A stretch of 64,000 nucleotides of DNA from Rhabdonatronobacter sediminivivens (GCF_013415485.1 NZ_JACBXS010000010.1:1-64000); one strand, 5' to 3'. Positions 20,836 through 30,490 are shown, counted from the stretch's first letter. Numbers and translations: made by a program. Notes: generated from the sequence alone by a model not told the origin.

Positions 20836-21038
20836 GGGCGCCGCTCTCCTGTTCGAAGCCAGAGGATGGGGGTTTTTGCGCCCGCTTCAACCCCTGACAG
20901 GCTGCACCCGCAGATGGCCATCAGCGTAACCCCGCCTTTACACGGGACTGCCAGAATGATGTTGCGGGAATGCCATTGTAGCAGGGGGTGCAATCTGCAA
21001 AGGTTCGACTTGATGACAAGATGCGATAAGTTCCGGGC

Positions 21039-22856
21039 ATGAACGTGCGAAAAACGACCCCGAAAAAGACGGCGACACTGGGCGCTGCGCTTGCAAGCTG
21101 CCTGGTTCTGGCAACGCCCGGGCAGGCTCTTGACCAGCTGGTGTTCAGCACGCCGGGCGCATCCGACACGTTGCGCACGGCGTTGGAGCGGTCCTCGCTT
21201 CTGACCCGGGCTGAGGCTGACGGGATCACCGACCCCCTGGAGGTCTTCTCCATCGCGCGGGTGGAATACGGGCGGCTGATCGGCACCTTGTATGAGGCCG
21301 GGCATTATTCCGGCGTTATCAACGTGCTGATCGATGGGCGGGAAGCCGCCGACATATCGCCCCTGGATCCGCCCGCACAGATCGGCACGATCGAGGTGCG
21401 GGTCAATCCCGGCCCGAAATTCGTCTTTGGCCGGGCCCGGATTGGTCCGCTGGCCCCGAACACCACCGCGCGCGATGACTTCGCACCGGGGGCTCCCGCG
21501 CGCAGCACCGTCATACGCGATGCCGCCCGCGGTGCCGTTGACGACTGGCGTGACCGTGGTCACGCCAAGGCGGAACCCGCCGACCAGGACGTGATTGCCG
21601 ATCATGACACCCGGCAGCTGGATGCCGATGTGACCATCGATCCCGGCCCACGCCTGCGCTTTGGCGAATTGCGCCCCACCGGGCAGCGCCATGTGCGCCC
21701 GGAACGGATCGTTGCCATTGCCGGCCTGCCCACCGGCGAACGCTTCTCCCCCGAAGCGGCCACCCGCGCGGCCACCCGGCTGCGCCGCACCGGAGCCTTT
21801 GCCTCGGTCGCCCTGCGCGAGGCCGAGGACCCCAACCCCGACAGCACGCTGGATTTTGACGTCTCGGTGGTGGAAGCGCCCCGGCGGCGGATCGGCGCCG
21901 GGGCCGAGTATGACACCGAGGACGGCGTGCGGCTGACGGCCTTCTGGATGCATCGCAACCTGCTGGGTGGGGCCGAACGCTTCCGGGTGGAGGGTGAGGT
22001 CGCCGGGATCGGCGCGCGCTCGGGCGGGGTTGATTTCCGGCTGGGCACCGAATTCACCCGCCCGGCGACCTTTACGCCAGATACCGCCCTGACCCTGGGC
22101 GCCATGCTGGAAAGCGAGGACCAGCGCGATTACACCGCCCGCCGCGCGCGGATCAGCGCCGGGGTAACCCATCTGTTTTCGGATACGCTGACCGGGGATG
22201 CGGCCATCGAATACCAGTTCGAACGCGCCCGCTTTGGCGCCGACCGCAGCGTGCGGCGCAACTTCAGCACCGTGGCGCTGCCGCTGGGGCTGACCTGGGA
22301 CCGGCGCAATGACACGCTGGACCCCACGCGCGGTTTCTATCTGGCCGGAACCGCCACGCCCTTCCTGGGCTTGCGCGATGCCGATACCGGCGCGCAGACC
22401 ACGCTGGATGCACGCGGCTTCTACCCCTTTGGCGGGGAGGACCGCATTGTCTTTGCCGCCCGCGCGCAGCTGGGCGCGGTGCTGGGCGCGGATATCTCGG
22501 CCACACCGCGGCGGTATCTGTTCTATTCGGGCGGCGGTGGCACGGTTCGGGGCCAGCCCTTCGAATCGCTGGGCGTGTCGCCCGGCGGGGTGGATTCCGG
22601 CGGTCAGGGGTTTGCCGCCTTTGCCACCGAAGTGCGCGTGGGCGTCACCGACACCATCGGCGTGGTCGCCTTTGCCGACGCGGGTTTCGTGTCCGAAGGG
22701 GCGTTCAGCGGCGCCTCGGACTGGCATGCGGGGGCGGGGCTGGGGGTGCGCTATGACACCGCTGTCGGCCCGCTTCGCGTGGATCTGGGCATGCCGGTGC
22801 GCGGCGATACCGGGCGCGGGCTGCAAATCTACATCGGCATCGGGCAGGCGTTCTGA
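21039..22856 (+). CDS. tamA: autotransporter assembly factor TamA (Omp85 family)
   Basis: TamA is an outer-membrane Omp85 barrel that with TamB moves lipids and/or autotransporters between membranes. The 605-residue protein has a signal peptide ending in TPGQALD, about three POTRA-like segments (roughly residues 30-255; IGTIEVRVNPGPKFVFG and FGELRPTGQRHVRPERI), and a C-terminal 16-strand barrel. The Omp85 lid-loop signature appears as GGGTVRGQPFESLG, and the last residue is Phe (GIGQAF), as required for BAM recognition. The stop overlaps the tamB start (TGATG), so TamA and TamB are co-translated. It is divergent from uvrB. Confidence 0.95.
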   Translation: MNVRKTTPKKTATLGAALASCLVLATPGQALDQLVFSTPGASDTLRTALERSSLLTRAEADGITDPLEVFSIARVEYGRLIGTLYEAGHYSGVINVLIDGREAADISPLDPPAQIGTIEVRVNPGPKFVFGRARIGPLAPNTTARDDFAPGAPARSTVIRDAARGAVDDWRDRGHAKAEPADQDVIADHDTRQLDADVTIDPGPRLRFGELRPTGQRHVRPERIVAIAGLPTGERFSPEAATRAATRLRRTGAFASVALREAEDPNPDSTLDFDVSVVEAPRRRIGAGAEYDTEDGVRLTAFWMHRNLLGGAERFRVEGEVAGIGARSGGVDFRLGTEFTRPATFTPDTALTLGAMLESEDQRDYTARRARISAGVTHLFSDTLTGDAAIEYQFERARFGADRSVRRNFSTVALPLGLTWDRRNDTLDPTRGFYLAGTATPFLGLRDADTGAQTTLDARGFYPFGGEDRIVFAARAQLGAVLGADISATPRRYLFYSGGGGTVRGQPFESLGVSPGGVDSGGQGFAAFATEVRVGVTDTIGVVAFADAGFVSEGAFSGASDWHAGAGLGVRYDTAVGPLRVDLGMPVRGDTGRGLQIYIGIGQAF

Positions 22857-25800
22857 TGCGCAGGTTTCTTGTCCTTCTTGCCGCTCTGGTCCTTGGCCTG
22901 ACCCTGACACCCGCCGCGCACGCGCAATCGGGTGAAGATGACGTGGGCTTCATCACCCGGCAATTGCAGGAGCTGCTGTCCGAAGCCGGGCGCGAAGTGC
23001 GCATCCGCGGCTTTCGCGGGGCACTGTCATCGCGCGCCACGATCGACGAAATGACCATCCTGGATGATGACGGCGAATGGTTGATCCTGCGCGATGCAAC
23101 CATGCAATGGAATCGCAGCGCCCTTCTGGCCCGCCGGATCGAAATACGGGAGATCACGGCCCGGGAACTGATCATCCTCCGCCCGCCCGTCACCGATGAT
23201 GACACCCTCCCCGCCCCCGAAGCGCGCGACGAACCGGCCACGCCGTTTGCGCTGCCGGAATTGCCGGTTTCGGTGCAGTTGGGCCAGTTGCAGGTGGACC
23301 GCATCGAACTCGGCGCCCCCTTTCTGGGCCGCGAGGTTGCGCTTTCCGCCGCAGGCAGTGCCTCGCTGGCCGATGGCGCCGGACAGGCCGCGTTGCGGAT
23401 CGAACGGATCGACGGGGCCGAAGGGGAATTCGACCTTGATGCCGCTTTCTCCAACCTGACGCGGGAGCTGTCGCTGGACCTGACGCTGAGCGAAGGACCC
23501 GATGGCATTGCCGCCAACCTGCTGGGCATTCCTGACCGCCCCGCGACCAGTCTGACCATCGCGGGCACCGGCCCACTGGATGATTTCGCGGCCGAAATCG
23601 CCGTGGGAACCGATGGAGAGGAACGGATCGAGGGGTCGGTGTCCCTCAGCGGCGATGGCACCGAAACCCCGCAGGTTCTGGGGATCGACATCGCGGGCGA
23701 TCTGCAACCGTTCCTGGAGGCCGATTTCCAGCCCTTCTTTGGCAGCGAAAGCCGCCTGCGCACCCAGGCCCGGCGTGACCCGGACGGGCGGATGCATCTG
23801 GAAGAGCTGCTGGTGCAAACCGAATTGCTGGACCTGCAGGGCAGCGCCGAGCTGGCCGCCGGGGGCATTCCGGAAATGATCGACCTGCGCGGGCAGATTG
23901 CCAGCGCAAACGGAGAGCGGGTGGTGCTGCCCATCGGCGGGCCGCGCACCACCATTGAACGCGCAGACCTGCAGGTCAGCTTTCTGGCCGAGGAGTCCGA
24001 GGATTGGGAGCTGGAATTCGACATCCGCGACTTCCGGCGCCCGGACATCACCATCGACCGGTTGCAGACCAGCGGCATCGGGCGGATCAGCCAGGGCGAC
24101 GATGGCGCGCTGCAGGTGGTGGATGCGGTGGTGGATTATAATGCCGACGGCATCGCCCCCGCCGATCCTGCGCTGGCCCAGGCCATCGGCACGCAGGTCA
24201 CCGGCAGCACCGGCATCATCTGGCGCGTGGGCGAACCCTTCTACATTCCCGGCCTGCTGGTCGAAGGCGAAGATTACTGGGCCCAGGGTGAGGCGACATT
24301 CGACGACGGTCTCCTGCAGCTTGACCTGCAGGCCGAGCTGTCCCGCCTGAACCGGTTTTCGATGCTGGCCGGGCGCGATTTGTCCGGCGCGGTGGCGGGC
24401 GAGGTCCGCGGCACGGTCTCTCCGCTGACCGGGGGCTTCGATCTGGACACTGCGGTGATCGGTCAGAACCTGGCCATCGGCATCGAAGAGGTGGACCGCC
24501 TGCTGTCAGGGCGCAGCGAAATCCGGGTGGAGGCCCGGCGCGGGGCCGACGGCATCACCCTGCGCCACCTGTCAGCCAATGCCCAGACGCTGATGGCCGA
24601 ACTGACCGGGATCATCCGCACCGATGGCCTTGCGCTTGAAGGCGGGCTGGATTTCGCGGATCTGTCGGTGCTGGGCGATCAATACGGCGGCGCGCTGGAT
24701 GCGCAGGTTGACCTGCGCAGCGAAAACGGCAGCGAACGGCTGATGATGACGGCCAGCGGGCAGGATCTTGCCTTTGGCATTGATGAAGCAGACCGGCTGC
24801 TGGCCGGGCGCAGCGAAATCCGCCTGGATGCCCAACGGCGCGGCGAGGTGATCACGATCAACAACCTCACCGCCAATGCGCAGACCCTGCTGGCAGAGGT
24901 CACCGGCACCATCCGGGGCAACGATCTGGCGCTGGATGGCGCGCTGGATTTTTCGGACCTGTCGGTGCTGGGCGCGCAATATGGCGGCGCGCTGGATGCC
25001 ACGGTCGCCCTGCGCAGCGAAAACGGCGCCGAGCGGCTGGTGCTGGACGCCACCGGGCGCGACCTGAGCATCGGCCAACCCGAGGCCGACCGCGCGCTGA
25101 GGGGCGAAACCGCGCTGCGCGTCAACGCCCTGCGGCGCGCTGAGGTCATCACCCTGGATGAGGCAACCGTATCCAACGCCGCCCTTTCTGCGGCGGTGCA
25201 GGGGCGGATTGCCAGCGGCGCTTCGGTCCTGGATCTTGAATTCGACCTGCCGTCCCTTGGCGCGCTGCGCCCGGAACTGGGCGGTGCCCTGCAGGGCAGC
25301 GCCACCCTGCGCGAGGACGGCGAAACCCGGCGCCTGGGCCTTGATGTCACCGGCACCGGCCTGCGTGCGGGCATCGCTCAGGCCGATGGGCTGCTGGCGG
25401 GGACCACCCGGCTGACCGCGCAGGTCACCGAACGCTCGGGCGATATCTTCATCGAGGACGCGGACCTGCGCAATCCGCAGCTGAATGCCCGCGTCAGTGG
25501 CGAAGCGTCTGGCGCCACCCGGCAAATGCGGATCGAGGCGCGGCTGAATGATCTGGCCCAGGTGGTGCCGGGGATCGGTGGGGCGTTGCAGGTCAGCGGG
25601 ACGGTGCGCGAAACCGACAGTGGCTTCAACCTCAACCTGACCGCCGGGGGCCCGGCGGGGATCACGCTTCAGGCCAGCGGCGATATCGGGCGCGATCTTC
25701 AGGCCAATCTGTCAGCCTCGGGACAGGGGGATCTGACGGTGATCAACCCGCAGATCGAACCGGGGTCGATTCAGGGTCCGGTGCAGTTCGACCTGCGGAT

Positions 25801-26992
25801 CAACGGTCCGCTGGCGCTGGAGTCGGTCAGCGGCACAGCCACGGTGGCCGGGGCCAGCTTCGTGCAGCCCGCAGCCCATCTGCGGCTGGTCGATATCGCC
25901 GCGCGGGCCGAATTGCGCGGCGGGCGCGCCGATGTGGATGTGCGCGGTGGCAGTGCGCGGGGCGGGCGCTTTTCGGTCACAGGCTTTGCCGAGCTGACCG
26001 GCGCCCGGCGGGTGGACATGCAGCTGGCGCTGAATGAACTGGGCGTGGCCGATCCGCAACTGTTCCAGACCACGGTTTCAGGGACCGCGGCCTTCACCGG
26101 CGCGCTGACCGGGGACCGGCTGGTCTCCGGGGCGCTGCAACTGGGGCCCACGGAAATCCGCATTCCCAGCACCGGGCTGGGCGGGCCGGGCTATGTGCCG
26201 CCCAACTTGCGCCATGTGAACGACTCTGCCGCCGCGCGCCAGACCCGCGCGCGCGCGGGCATCATGACCGGCGAGACCCACGGGCGCACGCCACGTCCGA
26301 TCCGGCTGGACCTGTCGCTGGATGCGCCCAACCGGGTGTTCATCCGCGGCCGCGGGCTGGATGCCGAACTGGGCGGCGGGCTGCGCCTGACCGGGACCAC
26401 GCGCGATGTGATCCCCATTGGCCAGTTCAGCCTGATCCGGGGGCGGCTGGACCTGCTGGGCAACCGTTTCACCCTGACCGAGGGTTTCGCCAGCATGCAG
26501 GGCGAATTCATGCCCTTCGTGCGGCTGGTGGCCACCACACAAAGCGATGGCGTCACCACCAGCATCATCGTCGAGGGCGAGGCCGCGGCCCCGCAGATCA
26601 CTTTCGCCTCGGTCCCCGAACTCCCCGAGGAAGAGGTCGTCTCGCGCCTGATCTTCAACCGTGACCTCAGCTCGCTGTCGGTGTTTCAGGCGGCGCAGCT
26701 TGCCTCGGCGGTGGCAACGCTCACCGGGCGTGGAGGCAACGGGTTCATGGAGCGGCTGCGCAGTTCCGTGGGGCTGGATGACCTTGATATCACCACCGAT
26801 GAAGACGGCAACGCGGCCTTGCGGGCCGGCCGCTACCTGACCGAAAACATCTATACCGATGTGGTGCTGGACCCCCAGGGCCGCAGCGAGGTGTCGGTCA
26901 ATCTGGATGTCTCGCCTTCGGTCACAGTGCGCGGACGGGTCGATGAACGGGGGCGCACCGGTGTCGGCGTGTTCTTCGAGCGCGATTACTAG
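22856..26992 (+). CDS. tamB: inner-membrane translocation/assembly protein TamB
   Basis: TamB is an AsmA-like periplasm-spanning protein that forms a lipid-carrying groove with TamA. The 1378-residue protein has an N-terminal hydrophobic signal/anchor (residues 4-24), a long beta-repeat body, and the conserved C-terminal TamB domain (about 1050-1378; LTGTTRDVIPIGQFSLIRGRLDLLGNRF, EEEVVSRLIFNRDLSSLSVFQAAQLA, ending EDGNAALRAGRYLTENIYTDVVLDPQGRSEVSVNLDVSPSVTVRGRVDERGRTGVGVFFERDY-type sequence). Residues 547 to about 942 carry four 99-residue repeats. It is transcribed with tamA (1-base overlap). Length is within the family range of about 1200-1500. Confidence 0.95.
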   Translation: MRRFLVLLAALVLGLTLTPAAHAQSGEDDVGFITRQLQELLSEAGREVRIRGFRGALSSRATIDEMTILDDDGEWLILRDATMQWNRSALLARRIEIREITARELIILRPPVTDDDTLPAPEARDEPATPFALPELPVSVQLGQLQVDRIELGAPFLGREVALSAAGSASLADGAGQAALRIERIDGAEGEFDLDAAFSNLTRELSLDLTLSEGPDGIAANLLGIPDRPATSLTIAGTGPLDDFAAEIAVGTDGEERIEGSVSLSGDGTETPQVLGIDIAGDLQPFLEADFQPFFGSESRLRTQARRDPDGRMHLEELLVQTELLDLQGSAELAAGGIPEMIDLRGQIASANGERVVLPIGGPRTTIERADLQVSFLAEESEDWELEFDIRDFRRPDITIDRLQTSGIGRISQGDDGALQVVDAVVDYNADGIAPADPALAQAIGTQVTGSTGIIWRVGEPFYIPGLLVEGEDYWAQGEATFDDGLLQLDLQAELSRLNRFSMLAGRDLSGAVAGEVRGTVSPLTGGFDLDTAVIGQNLAIGIEEVDRLLSGRSEIRVEARRGADGITLRHLSANAQTLMAELTGIIRTDGLALEGGLDFADLSVLGDQYGGALDAQVDLRSENGSERLMMTASGQDLAFGIDEADRLLAGRSEIRLDAQRRGEVITINNLTANAQTLLAEVTGTIRGNDLALDGALDFSDLSVLGAQYGGALDATVALRSENGAERLVLDATGRDLSIGQPEADRALRGETALRVNALRRAEVITLDEATVSNAALSAAVQGRIASGASVLDLEFDLPSLGALRPELGGALQGSATLREDGETRRLGLDVTGTGLRAGIAQADGLLAGTTRLTAQVTERSGDIFIEDADLRNPQLNARVSGEASGATRQMRIEARLNDLAQVVPGIGGALQVSGTVRETDSGFNLNLTAGGPAGITLQASGDIGRDLQANLSASGQGDLTVINPQIEPGSIQGPVQFDLRINGPLALESVSGTATVAGASFVQPAAHLRLVDIAARAELRGGRADVDVRGGSARGGRFSVTGFAELTGARRVDMQLALNELGVADPQLFQTTVSGTAAFTGALTGDRLVSGALQLGPTEIRIPSTGLGGPGYVPPNLRHVNDSAAARQTRARAGIMTGETHGRTPRPIRLDLSLDAPNRVFIRGRGLDAELGGGLRLTGTTRDVIPIGQFSLIRGRLDLLGNRFTLTEGFASMQGEFMPFVRLVATTQSDGVTTSIIVEGEAAAPQITFASVPELPEEEVVSRLIFNRDLSSLSVFQAAQLASAVATLTGRGGNGFMERLRSSVGLDDLDITTDEDGNAALRAGRYLTENIYTDVVLDPQGRSEVSVNLDVSPSVTVRGRVDERGRTGVGVFFERDY
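24494..25681 (+). repeat. four tandem 99-residue repeats inside TamB
   Basis: The Asp codon of the motif (E/A)-x-DRLL-x-GRSEIR recurs at 24494, 24791, 25088 and 25385, each exactly 297 bases apart. Units one and two are nearly identical in wording (ANAQTL-x-AE-x-TG-x-IR, then DLSVLG-x-QYGGALDA, then LRSENG); unit three keeps the frame with more changes and unit four is most diverged. Exact spacing and falling similarity point to segmental duplication of one structural rung rather than chance. Confidence 0.9.
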
Positions 26993-27082
26993 GCGGGCGG
27001 GCGCGTCAGAGCGGCCGCCACAGGCATCATGCCTTGCGCCCGGATTTCACATCTTCCCTTGCATATGGCAGAACGGTAGAGC

Positions 27083-27889
27083 GTGCATATGACTGACACC
27101 CTGTCTGCATTGCTGGCGCTGACCCTGTTCGACACCCCTGCCGCGCTGACCGCGGCGGTGGTCGCGGTCAGTCTGGTCGGCCTGTCCAAGGGGGGGCTGG
27201 GCGGGGCTTTTGCCCTGATGGGCGTGCCGGTGCTGTCGCTGGTCATGCCCCCGGTGCAGGCGGCGGCGCTTCTGCTGCCGATCCTGCTGATGATGGATGC
27301 GGTGGGGCTGTGGACCTGGCGCCATTTCCGGGACTGGGCAGTGCTGCGCGCCATGCTTCCGGCGGCGATGCTGGGTATTTTCATCGGCTGGATGGCCGCG
27401 GCCTATACCTCCGAGGCCCTGGTGCGGCTGCTGGTGGGGCTGGTGGCCCTGGGCTTCGTGCTCTATGTCGCCCTGCCCCGGCGCAGCGCCGCGCCTGTGG
27501 CCGGGCACCGCCCGGTTGCGGCCTGGATCTGGGGCTCCAGCGCGGGGTTCACCAGTTTCGTGGCCCATGCCGGATCGCCGCCCTTTCAGATCTACACCCT
27601 GCCCCTGCGGCTGGACCCAAAGGTGTTCACCGGCACTGCGGTCGTGTTCTTTGCGGTCAACAACCTGGTCAAGGTGGTGCCCTATGCCGCTCTTGGCCAG
27701 TTTGACACGCGCACCCTGTGGTCGGCGGCGCTGATGCTGCCGCTGGCGGTGGTGGCCGTGCTGGCAGGGGCGATGATCGTACGCCGGATGCGCGCAGCGG
27801 TGTTCTATCCGTTCATGTATGCGATGGTGGCGCTGGTCTCGGTCAAGCTGATCCATGACGGGGTGCGCGGGCTTCTGGGCGGGGTCTGA
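27083..27889 (+). CDS. sulfite exporter TauE/SafE family permease
   Basis: A 268-residue polytopic membrane protein with about eight helices in two related halves. The first half carries the characteristic LVGLSKGGLGGAFALMGVP, the second SSAGFTSFVAHAGSPPFQIY, as in TauE/SafE permeases that export organosulfur anions or related small anions. The specific substrate cannot be told. The start is GTG 27083 or, six bases later, ATG 27089. It follows tamB by 90 bp and precedes cfa by 86 bp, with no operon partner that reveals its role. Confidence 0.85.
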   Translation: MHMTDTLSALLALTLFDTPAALTAAVVAVSLVGLSKGGLGGAFALMGVPVLSLVMPPVQAAALLLPILLMMDAVGLWTWRHFRDWAVLRAMLPAAMLGIFIGWMAAAYTSEALVRLLVGLVALGFVLYVALPRRSAAPVAGHRPVAAWIWGSSAGFTSFVAHAGSPPFQIYTLPLRLDPKVFTGTAVVFFAVNNLVKVVPYAALGQFDTRTLWSAALMLPLAVVAVLAGAMIVRRMRAAVFYPFMYAMVALVSVKLIHDGVRGLLGGV

Positions 27890-27975
27890 GCACCGTCCGG
27901 GGGCATGGCGTTGCGAAATGGGCCTGATTTGACTATAGTTCACCGCGATGTGACTGGAAAACTGCGGGGGCGCCC

Positions 27976-29223
27976 GTGTGGGGCCAGGTTCTCGTATCGA
28001 TGCTGAAGCGGCTTGTCCGCCATGGTCAGTTGCGGCTGGTTGCGCCGGATGGCCGGGAATGGCGCTTTGGTGACAATAACCCGGACCTGCCCGATGTCCG
28101 CGTGACCCTGCATGACGCTGCCATCATGCGCAGGCTGGCGCTGAACCCGGAGCTTGCGCTGGGCGAAGCCTATACCGAGGGCCGACTGACCATCGACCGT
28201 GATGACCTGCACGGGCTGCTGGAGCTGGCGCTGCGCAACATCAACGCCGGCAACCGCAATCCGCCCATGCGTCTGACGCGGCTGGCGCGCAACTGGCTGC
28301 GCGCGCTGCGCCAGTTCAACCCCATGCCCCGGGCCCGACGCAATGTGGCGCATCACTATGACCTCTCGGGCGACTTCTATGACCTGTTTCTGGATCAGGA
28401 CCGGCAGTATTCCTGCGCCTATTTCCACGATGAAAGCGACAGCCTGGAGGCGGCCCAGGCGCAGAAGAAGGCCCATATCGCGCGCAAGCTGCTGTTGCGC
28501 CCGGGCATGCGGGTGCTGGACATAGGCTGCGGCTGGGGGGGAATGGCGCTGACCCTGGCCCGCGACCATGGCGCGCAGGTTCTGGGCATCACCCTGTCCG
28601 AAGAACAGCACCGCCACGCCACCGCGCGGGCCGCCCGCGAAGGGCTGGGCGATCAGGTGCAATTCCGCCTGATGGACTACAGGGCCGTGACGGGCCAGTT
28701 CGACCGGGTTGTATCGGTGGGCATGTTCGAACATGTGGGCGCGCCGCATTACCGCGCCTATTTCGGCACCCTCCGCGCGCGGCTGGCGCCGGACGGTGTG
28801 GCGCTGGTCCACAGCATCGGCCGGGCCGAGCCGCCAGGGTCCACCAACCCCTGGATCGACCGCTACATCTTTCCCGGCGGCTATGTGCCCGCCATGTCCG
28901 AAGTTCTGGCGGCGATCGAACAGGAGGGGCTCTGGACCACCGATATCGAGGTCTGGCGCCTGCATTACGCGCATACCCTGCGCCACTGGCATGACCGGTT
29001 CCGCGCCAACGAGGACCGTGTCCGGGCGATGTTCGATGACCGTTTCTGCCGGATGTGGCGGTATTACCTGGTGGGCTGCGAACAGACCTTCCGGTTCAAC
29101 ACCCAATGCGTGTTTCAGTTCCAGTTGGCCCGGGAACAGCAGGCCGTGCCGCTGACGCGCGACTATCTGTACCGCGGCCAGAGGGCGCCTGCGGACATGG
29201 CGCCCGCCTCGGCCGCGGAATAG
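27976..29223 (+). CDS. cfa: cyclopropane-fatty-acyl-phospholipid synthase
   Basis: This enzyme transfers a methylene from S-adenosylmethionine to unsaturated phospholipid acyl chains. The SAM-binding motif LDIGCGWGGMAL is near residue 180. It is preceded by HHYDLSGDFYDLFLDQDRQYSCAYF and followed by GITLSEEQHRHA, FDRVVSVGMFEHVG and IFPGGYVP, all in CFA-synthase order. The 415-residue length fits. Start is GTG 27976, or ATG 28000 (MLKRLVRHGQ), which would remove eight residues; the second looks equally good. It is convergent with phaR. A related SAM-dependent methyltransferase acting on another lipid cannot be excluded, but the motifs are standard. Confidence 0.9.
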   Translation: MWGQVLVSMLKRLVRHGQLRLVAPDGREWRFGDNNPDLPDVRVTLHDAAIMRRLALNPELALGEAYTEGRLTIDRDDLHGLLELALRNINAGNRNPPMRLTRLARNWLRALRQFNPMPRARRNVAHHYDLSGDFYDLFLDQDRQYSCAYFHDESDSLEAAQAQKKAHIARKLLLRPGMRVLDIGCGWGGMALTLARDHGAQVLGITLSEEQHRHATARAAREGLGDQVQFRLMDYRAVTGQFDRVVSVGMFEHVGAPHYRAYFGTLRARLAPDGVALVHSIGRAEPPGSTNPWIDRYIFPGGYVPAMSEVLAAIEQEGLWTTDIEVWRLHYAHTLRHWHDRFRANEDRVRAMFDDRFCRMWRYYLVGCEQTFRFNTQCVFQFQLAREQQAVPLTRDYLYRGQRAPADMAPASAAE

Positions 29224-29239
29224 GTCGCGCGCCGGGGTG

Positions 29240-29809
29240 TCATTTCTTCAACGTGTCCAGGCGGGACTGCAGCTCGGCCAGTTGGCGCTTGATTTCGGCC
29301 AGGTCTTCGGGCGCGCTTTCCCGGGGTTTGCCCTGATCGGCCTGCGCATCCTCCCCCGGCGCCACGCCGGGCCAGCCCGCCATCATGCTGCGCATGAAGG
29401 CCTGCTGCTGGCGCTGCATTTCCTCGAACCCGGGCATCCCGGCCATCGGGTTGGGCAGGCTGGTCATGTTCTCGACCATCTTGGACTGGCCCTCACGCAG
29501 CATGTCAAAGGACATCGCCAGAAACTGCGGCACTACCGATTGCGCCTGGGTGGTGTAGCTGCGCACCAGATCGGTCAGCACCGCCAGCGGCAGGACATTT
29601 TCGCCGCGGCTTTCGTGTTCGGCGATGATCTGCAGAAGATACTGACGGGTCAGGTCGTCGCCGGATTTCAGATCGACGATCTGCACCTCGCGGCCTTCGC
29701 GGATGATGCGGGCGATATCTTCCAGCGTGACGTAATCGCTGGTTTCGGTGTTGTACAGGCGGCGACTGGCATACCGCTTGATCAACAGCGGCTTGTCGGT
29801 TTCGGCCAT
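29240..29809 (-). CDS. phaR: polyhydroxyalkanoate synthesis repressor PhaR
   Basis: PhaR represses phasin and its own gene and binds PHA granules. From ATG 29809 (preceded by GGGAGGGGACG) the product has 189 residues. The N-terminal PHB/PHA accumulation-regulator domain is clear (LLIKRYASRRLYNTETSDYVTLEDIARIIREGREVQIVD), then TRQYLLQIIAEHESRGENVLPLAVLTDLVRSY and a Gln/Met-rich region (EEMQRQQQAFMRSMMAG) before a C-terminal coiled coil (EIKRQLAELQSRLDTLKK). The palindromic TTGCGCTGCAGCAA 20 bp before the start may be its own operator. It lies downstream of phaP beyond a terminator, so it probably has its own promoter. Confidence 0.95.
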   Translation of the reverse strand: MAETDKPLLIKRYASRRLYNTETSDYVTLEDIARIIREGREVQIVDLKSGDDLTRQYLLQIIAEHESRGENVLPLAVLTDLVRSYTTQAQSVVPQFLAMSFDMLREGQSKMVENMTSLPNPMAGMPGFEEMQRQQQAFMRSMMAGWPGVAPGEDAQADQGKPRESAPEDLAEIKRQLAELQSRLDTLKK

Positions 29810-29828
29810 CGTCCCCTCCCTTGCGGTT

Positions 29829-29842
29829 TTGCGCTGCAGCAA
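29829..29842 (-). promoter_or_regulatory. possible PhaR autoregulatory site
   Basis: TTGCGCTGCAGCAA is a TGC/GCA-rich near-palindrome 20 bp upstream of the phaR start. PhaR of Paracoccus is known to bind TGC-rich dyads. This one does not match the CTGC-N3-GCAG form seen before phaP, so it is a weaker candidate. Confidence 0.3.
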
Positions 29843-29860
29843 GCCTATGCGAGTGCCGTG

Positions 29861-29892
29861 CAAAAGAAAAGGGCGAGCCGCAATGCTCGCCC
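29861..29892 (-). terminator. Rho-independent terminator after phaP
   Basis: Read on the minus strand, GGGCGAGC-ATTGCG-GCTCGCCC (29871-29892) is a perfect 8-bp stem with a 6-base loop, followed by TTTTCTTTT. It sits 68 bp past the phaP stop and before the phaR start. It should end the abundant phasin transcript and keep phaR expression separate. Confidence 0.9.
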
Positions 29893-29959
29893 ATCGCATT
29901 TCACCGGCAGGGAGGAGGAACCGATGAACTGCAGTCTGTCCGCAATGCGGCCAGATGAC

Positions 29960-30424
29960 TTATTTCTTTGCGCCAGCCGGAGCGGCAGTCGCCGATGCCT
30001 TCTTGGCGGCAGCGGTCATGTCGTCGGTGGCCTTCTTGGCAGCGGCGGTCATGTCTTCGGTCATGTCCTTGCCTGCAGCCATCATCAGCTCGACAGTTTC
30101 CATCTGGACCTTCTTGGCGATCTCGGCGAATGCGGCCATGTTTTCGGCAGCCATCTCGGCCGAGGACGACGCGAATTCGGTCATCGCCTTGGAATAGTCG
30201 GCGGGCTCTTCCTTGATGGTGGACACTTCGCCAACCTTGGCGAGGGTGTTCTTGGTCCACTTGGTCGAGATCTCGGTCGATTTCTCGGCAGCTTCCAGAA
30301 CAACCTTGCTCATGCGCTCGGTCAGGGCGGCCTGGGTCTTGAAGGCTTCCTGCATCGCGGCGGTGTCCACGGGGAAGGCGCCCATCATGTCTTTCATCAT
30401 CTTGGTGTAATCGGTGGTGGTCAT
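29960..30424 (-). CDS. phaP: phasin (PHA granule-associated protein)
   Basis: Phasins coat polyhydroxyalkanoate granules. From the ATG at 30424 (MTTTDYTKMMKDMMGAFP), with AAGGAG 8 bases upstream, the product has 154 residues. It is mostly amphipathic helix with the phasin-type core (AFKTQAALTERMSKVVLEAAEKSTEISTKWTKNTLAKVGEV, then MTEFASSSAEMAAENMAAFAEIAKKVQMETVELM). The Ala/Lys-rich tail has repeated MTAAAKKA units (30006-30065), PhaF/histone-like in composition. Two CTGC-N3-GCAG dyads upstream indicate PhaR control. It lies between phaC and phaR. Confidence 0.9.
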   Translation of the reverse strand: MTTTDYTKMMKDMMGAFPVDTAAMQEAFKTQAALTERMSKVVLEAAEKSTEISTKWTKNTLAKVGEVSTIKEEPADYSKAMTEFASSSAEMAAENMAAFAEIAKKVQMETVELMMAAGKDMTEDMTAAAKKATDDMTAAAKKASATAAPAGAKK

Positions 30425-30490
30425 GTGCATATCTCCTTGCGTCGCTCTGTCCGGATCGTCCGGGCGTTGCTTCTGAGAGGAATATGCATG

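Noticed and set aside
20836..21038. LexA (SOS) box before uvrB
   Set aside because: A GTTC-N7-GTTC direct repeat was sought; only GTTC-N7-GAAC at 21031-21045 was found, which is inverted and overlaps the tamA start.
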